DNA from: Neorhizobium sp. SOG26
GTDB taxonomy: Bacteria > Pseudomonadota > Alphaproteobacteria > Rhizobiales > Rhizobiaceae
Direction: 5' to 3'
Length of the DNA stretch: 64,000 bases
Assembly: GCF_003491345.1 (NCBI RefSeq)
Contig: NZ_CP025512.1
Span: 2,897,001 to 2,961,000 of the forward strand
A program made the translations under genes and the position numbers. Each line of letters opens with the position of its first letter. Position 1 is the first letter of the stretch. The notes beneath the pieces are model-generated. The model had not been told where the DNA came from and made no database searches. It saw nothing but the letters and a program-made list of their open reading frames with translations. This document shows positions 62,318-64,000 of the stretch, one piece after another.

Positions 62318-62794
62318 TTAAGCAGCCTGCTTCTCTGCGTCGATCTGCTTGGTCTCCATCTTCGGCAGAGCCATGCCAGTCGAGATCTCGATCTGCCGCG
62401 GTTTCATCTCCTCGGGGATTTCCCGCTTCAGGTCGATGGACAGCAGGCCGTTGTCAAGCCGTGCCCCCGTGACCTTGACGTGGTCGGCAAGCTCGAACCT
62501 GCGCTGGAACGAACGGCCGGCGATACCGCGATAAAGGTATCGTACCTCTTCCGAAGCATCTTTCTGGCCCGACACGAAGAGCATGTTCTGCTCCTGGGTG
62601 ATGGTCAGTTCAGGCTCGGAGAAGCCCGCCACCGCCATGGTGATCCGGTAATCATCGTCACCGGTCTTGATGATGTCGTAAGGCGGCCAGTTGTCGATCG
62701 TCTCGATGCGGCTTGCGCTTTCAAGTGCATCGAATAGGCGGTCAAAGCCGATGCTCGACCGGAACAGGGGCGAAAAATCGAAGTTTGTCCTCAT
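62318..62794 (-). CDS. Small heat-shock protein, Hsp20/IbpA family
   Basis: A 158-residue alpha-crystallin-domain chaperone. It opens MRTNFDFSPLFRSSIGFDRLF, the class A rhizobial Hsp20/IbpA start, and carries the core strand pattern ITMAVAGFSEPELTITQ and NGLLSIDL; a C-terminal IxI-like motif is IEI. It binds unfolded protein under heat stress. The start at 62794 fits AGGAGG spaced 8 bases away; an ATG at 62800 is too close. The mRNA leader folds as a ROSE-type thermometer, so translation is probably temperature-controlled. Confidence 0.93.
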   Translation of the reverse strand: MRTNFDFSPLFRSSIGFDRLFDALESASRIETIDNWPPYDIIKTGDDDYRITMAVAGFSEPELTITQEQNMLFVSGQKDASEEVRYLYRGIAGRSFQRRFELADHVKVTGARLDNGLLSIDLKREIPEEMKPRQIEISTGMALPKMETKQIDAEKQAA

Positions 62795-62796
62795 AG

Positions 62797-62888
62797 CCAT
62801 ATCCTCCTTAAGCAACATGGAACGAAGGAGGCGCCAAGAGCCAGCGACGCCTCCCGGACAGGTCGGCCCCCGGTTGGGCAACCGACTA
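62797..62888 (-). promoter_or_regulatory. ROSE-type RNA thermometer in the hsp20 leader
   Basis: The last hairpin before the start (62820-62797, minus strand) is CCAUG-UUGCU, loop UAAGG, then AGGA-UAUGG. The UU(G)CU arm pairs with the Shine-Dalgarno AGGA with a bulged G, as in ROSE elements, and CCAUG/UAUGG closes the stem. Upstream GTCGG/CCGAC and GGAGGCG/CGCCTCC stems give the other ROSE hairpins. Heating would open the stem and expose the Shine-Dalgarno. Confidence 0.8.
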
Positions 62889-62893
62889 ATCCT

Positions 62894-62921
62894 GATATAA
62901 AACAGTCCTTTAGCCGTTCAA
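62894..62921 (-). promoter_or_regulatory. Promoter of hsp20
   Basis: On the minus strand TTGAAC (62921-62916), 16 bp and TATATC (62899-62894) form a sigma70-like promoter whose start site would fall at the 5' end of the ROSE leader. CTTGAA also resembles a sigma32 -35 box, but no CCCCAT-type -10 is seen. Confidence 0.55.
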
Positions 62922-63005
62922 GAGGTGAAGACTTCGGCGGTGAAAAATTTGATCTTTCGCAGCTCTCCACCACATTGGGTAGGTCAAGACATGGAGGAGA
63001 CGGAC

Positions 63006-63230
63006 ATGACAATGACTTCGAAAGACGTCACGGCCGTTCTGGGACCGGTCGATGAAAGCCTTGCAGCCGATCTCATCGCGACCGGCGCGACGCAGGCCGA
63101 ACTGGCGGAGGCGTTCGCCTGGATCAACAATGACGAAGCCTTGATGAGCGAGGGCCGCCGCCTGCCGACGGGGCGAGTCGCGACACTGGTCGACCTGTTG
63201 TCGGCGGAAGAAGAAGACGAGCTGGAGTGA
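63006..63230 (+). CDS. Small acidic hypothetical protein
   Basis: A 74-residue acidic protein with helical segments DESLAADLIATGATQAELAEAFAWINNDEALMSEGR and a Glu-rich C-terminal end. GGAGGAGA lies 5 bases upstream of the ATG at 63006. It is divergent from hsp20 and convergent with groEL, ending before the groEL terminator. I do not recognise a family; a stress-linked role is only suggested by location. Confidence 0.7.
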   Translation: MTMTSKDVTAVLGPVDESLAADLIATGATQAELAEAFAWINNDEALMSEGRRLPTGRVATLVDLLSAEEEDELE

Positions 63231-63251
63231 GCAGCTCTCTGGCACCGCACA

Positions 63252-63284
63252 TGAAAAAGGCCCGTCCTGTGGGGGGACGGGCCC
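63252..63284 (-). terminator. Rho-independent terminator of groEL
   Basis: GGCCCGTCC (63259-63267) pairs perfectly with GGACGGGCC (63275-63283). On the minus strand a run of five U follows. It lies 15 bp after the groEL stop. Confidence 0.88.
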
Positions 63285-63298
63285 AAGCCTTGCATGCT

Positions 63299-64000
63299 TT
63301 AGAAGTCCATGCCGCCGCCGGCAGGCATAGCCGGTGCCGCTTCCTTCTTCGGCTTCTCGGCGATCATCGCTTCCGTCGTCACCAGCAGGCCAGCAACGGA
63401 TGCGGCATCCTGAAGGGCCGTGCGGACAACCTTGGCCGGGTCGATGACGCCCTGGGTATAAAGATCGCCATACTCACCGGTCTGGGCATTCCAGCCGTAG
63501 GAGAAGTCGTTCTTTTCGCGCAGCTTGCCAACGATGACCGAGCCTTCGGCGCCGGCGTTCTGGGCGATCTGGCGCACTGGCGCCTCGATTGCACGGCGAA
63601 CGATGTCGACGCCGACGCGCTGGTCAGCATTCGGCGTATCAAGGCCATCAAGCGCCTTCACGGCACGCAGAAGCGCGACGCCGCCACCCGGCAGGATGCC
63701 TTCTTCGACAGCCGCACGCGTTGCATGCAGTGCGTCATCAACGCGATCCTTCTTTTCCTTGACCTCGACTTCGGTGGAGCCACCCACGCGGATAACGGCA
63801 ACGCCGCCAGCGAGCTTGGCGAGACGCTCCTGCAGCTTTTCGCGATCATAGTCCGAAGTGGTTTCTTCGATCTGGGCGCGGATCTGCGCGGTCCGACCGT
63901 CGATGTCGGTCTTCGAGCCCGCACCATCGATGATGGTGGTGTTTTCCTTCTCGATCGAGACCTTCTTCGCACGGCCGAGCATGTCGAGCGTGACGTTCTC
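63299..64000 (-). CDS. groEL: 60-kDa chaperonin GroEL, C-terminal 233 residues (5' end outside window)
   Basis: The frame is open at the right edge, so this is the last 233 residues of GroEL. The segment covers the intermediate and equatorial domains, with [35 protein letters not shown] and the [15 protein letters not shown] block. The protein ends PAGGGMDF, a short GGM tail typical of rhizobial GroEL. GroEL folds cytosolic proteins; rhizobia often carry several copies, and whether groES is upstream cannot be seen. A terminator follows. Confidence 0.97.
   Translation of the reverse strand, partial: ENVTLDMLGRAKKVSIEKENTTIIDGAGSKTDIDGRTAQIRAQIEETTSDYDREKLQERLAKLAGGVAVIRVGGSTEVEVKEKKDRVDDALHATRAAVEEGILPGGGVALLRAVKALDGLDTPNADQRVGVDIVRRAIEAPVRQIAQNAGAEGSVIVGKLREKNDFSYGWNAQTGEYGDLYTQGVIDPAKVVRTALQDAASVAGLLVTTEAMIAEKPKKEAAPAMPAGGGMDF

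Overview
The window looks like the chromosome, or a large chromid, of a Rhizobiaceae-type alphaproteobacterium (Rhizobium, Ensifer, Shinella or similar). GC is high throughout. The small heat-shock gene has a ROSE-type RNA thermometer leader. Other pointers are fused and split TRAP and ABC importers, a TadG-like protein, FCD-type GntR regulators and a groEL whose protein ends in GGGMDF. No rRNA, tRNA, insertion sequence, prophage or CRISPR array was seen. Most of the 64 kb is dense catabolic operons; the last 10 kb is stress and signalling genes.

Layout. 1-8274 (minus): SDR dehydrogenase, fused DctQM and DctP TRAP importer, IclR regulator, thiolase and an acyl-CoA ligase fused to a DUF296/PPC domain that runs off the left edge. 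8401-10454: acyltransferase-3 and a zinc-ribbon MBL hydrolase. 10518-18274 (minus): a methoxy-aromatic module with a LigM/DesA-type tetrahydrofolate-dependent O-demethylase, MetF, a GntR regulator with TGTATACA sites, a type I extradiol dioxygenase, and the gallate-type lower pathway (GalB-like hydratase, GalD-like tautomerase, LigK-like aldolase). 18526-19269: TerC. 19569-41461: an anthraniloyl-CoA locus described below. 41479-51588: two divergent sugar operons around one promoter region, carrying an ABC importer, two FGGY kinases, a class II aldolase, an epimerase and a DeoR regulator. 51692-54597: kynurenine operon (kynU, kynA, arylformamidase-like). 54814-64000: TadG-like protein, a LuxR-type regulator, small proteins, a cold-shock protein, a KaiC-like ATPase with a response regulator, Hsp20 and the C-terminal part of GroEL.

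The most interesting reading is that 19.5-39 kb encodes conversion of isatin-type indole metabolites to central metabolites at the CoA level. A solute-binding protein and permease, an isatin-hydrolase-like enzyme, a CrtI-like flavoenzyme and a MarR regulator run on the plus strand. An IorA/IorB-type 2-oxoacid:ferredoxin oxidoreductase runs on the minus strand, divergent from a two-domain anthraniloyl-CoA (or salicylyl-CoA) monooxygenase/reductase and a beta-oxidation set. Isatinate is an aryl-2-oxoacid, so IorAB could turn it directly into anthraniloyl-CoA, the substrate of the next operon. The kynurenine operon 12 kb downstream would supply anthranilate as well. This is an inference from gene families and gene order. 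No anthranilate-CoA ligase, ABC ATPase or indole-ring dioxygenase was found in the window.
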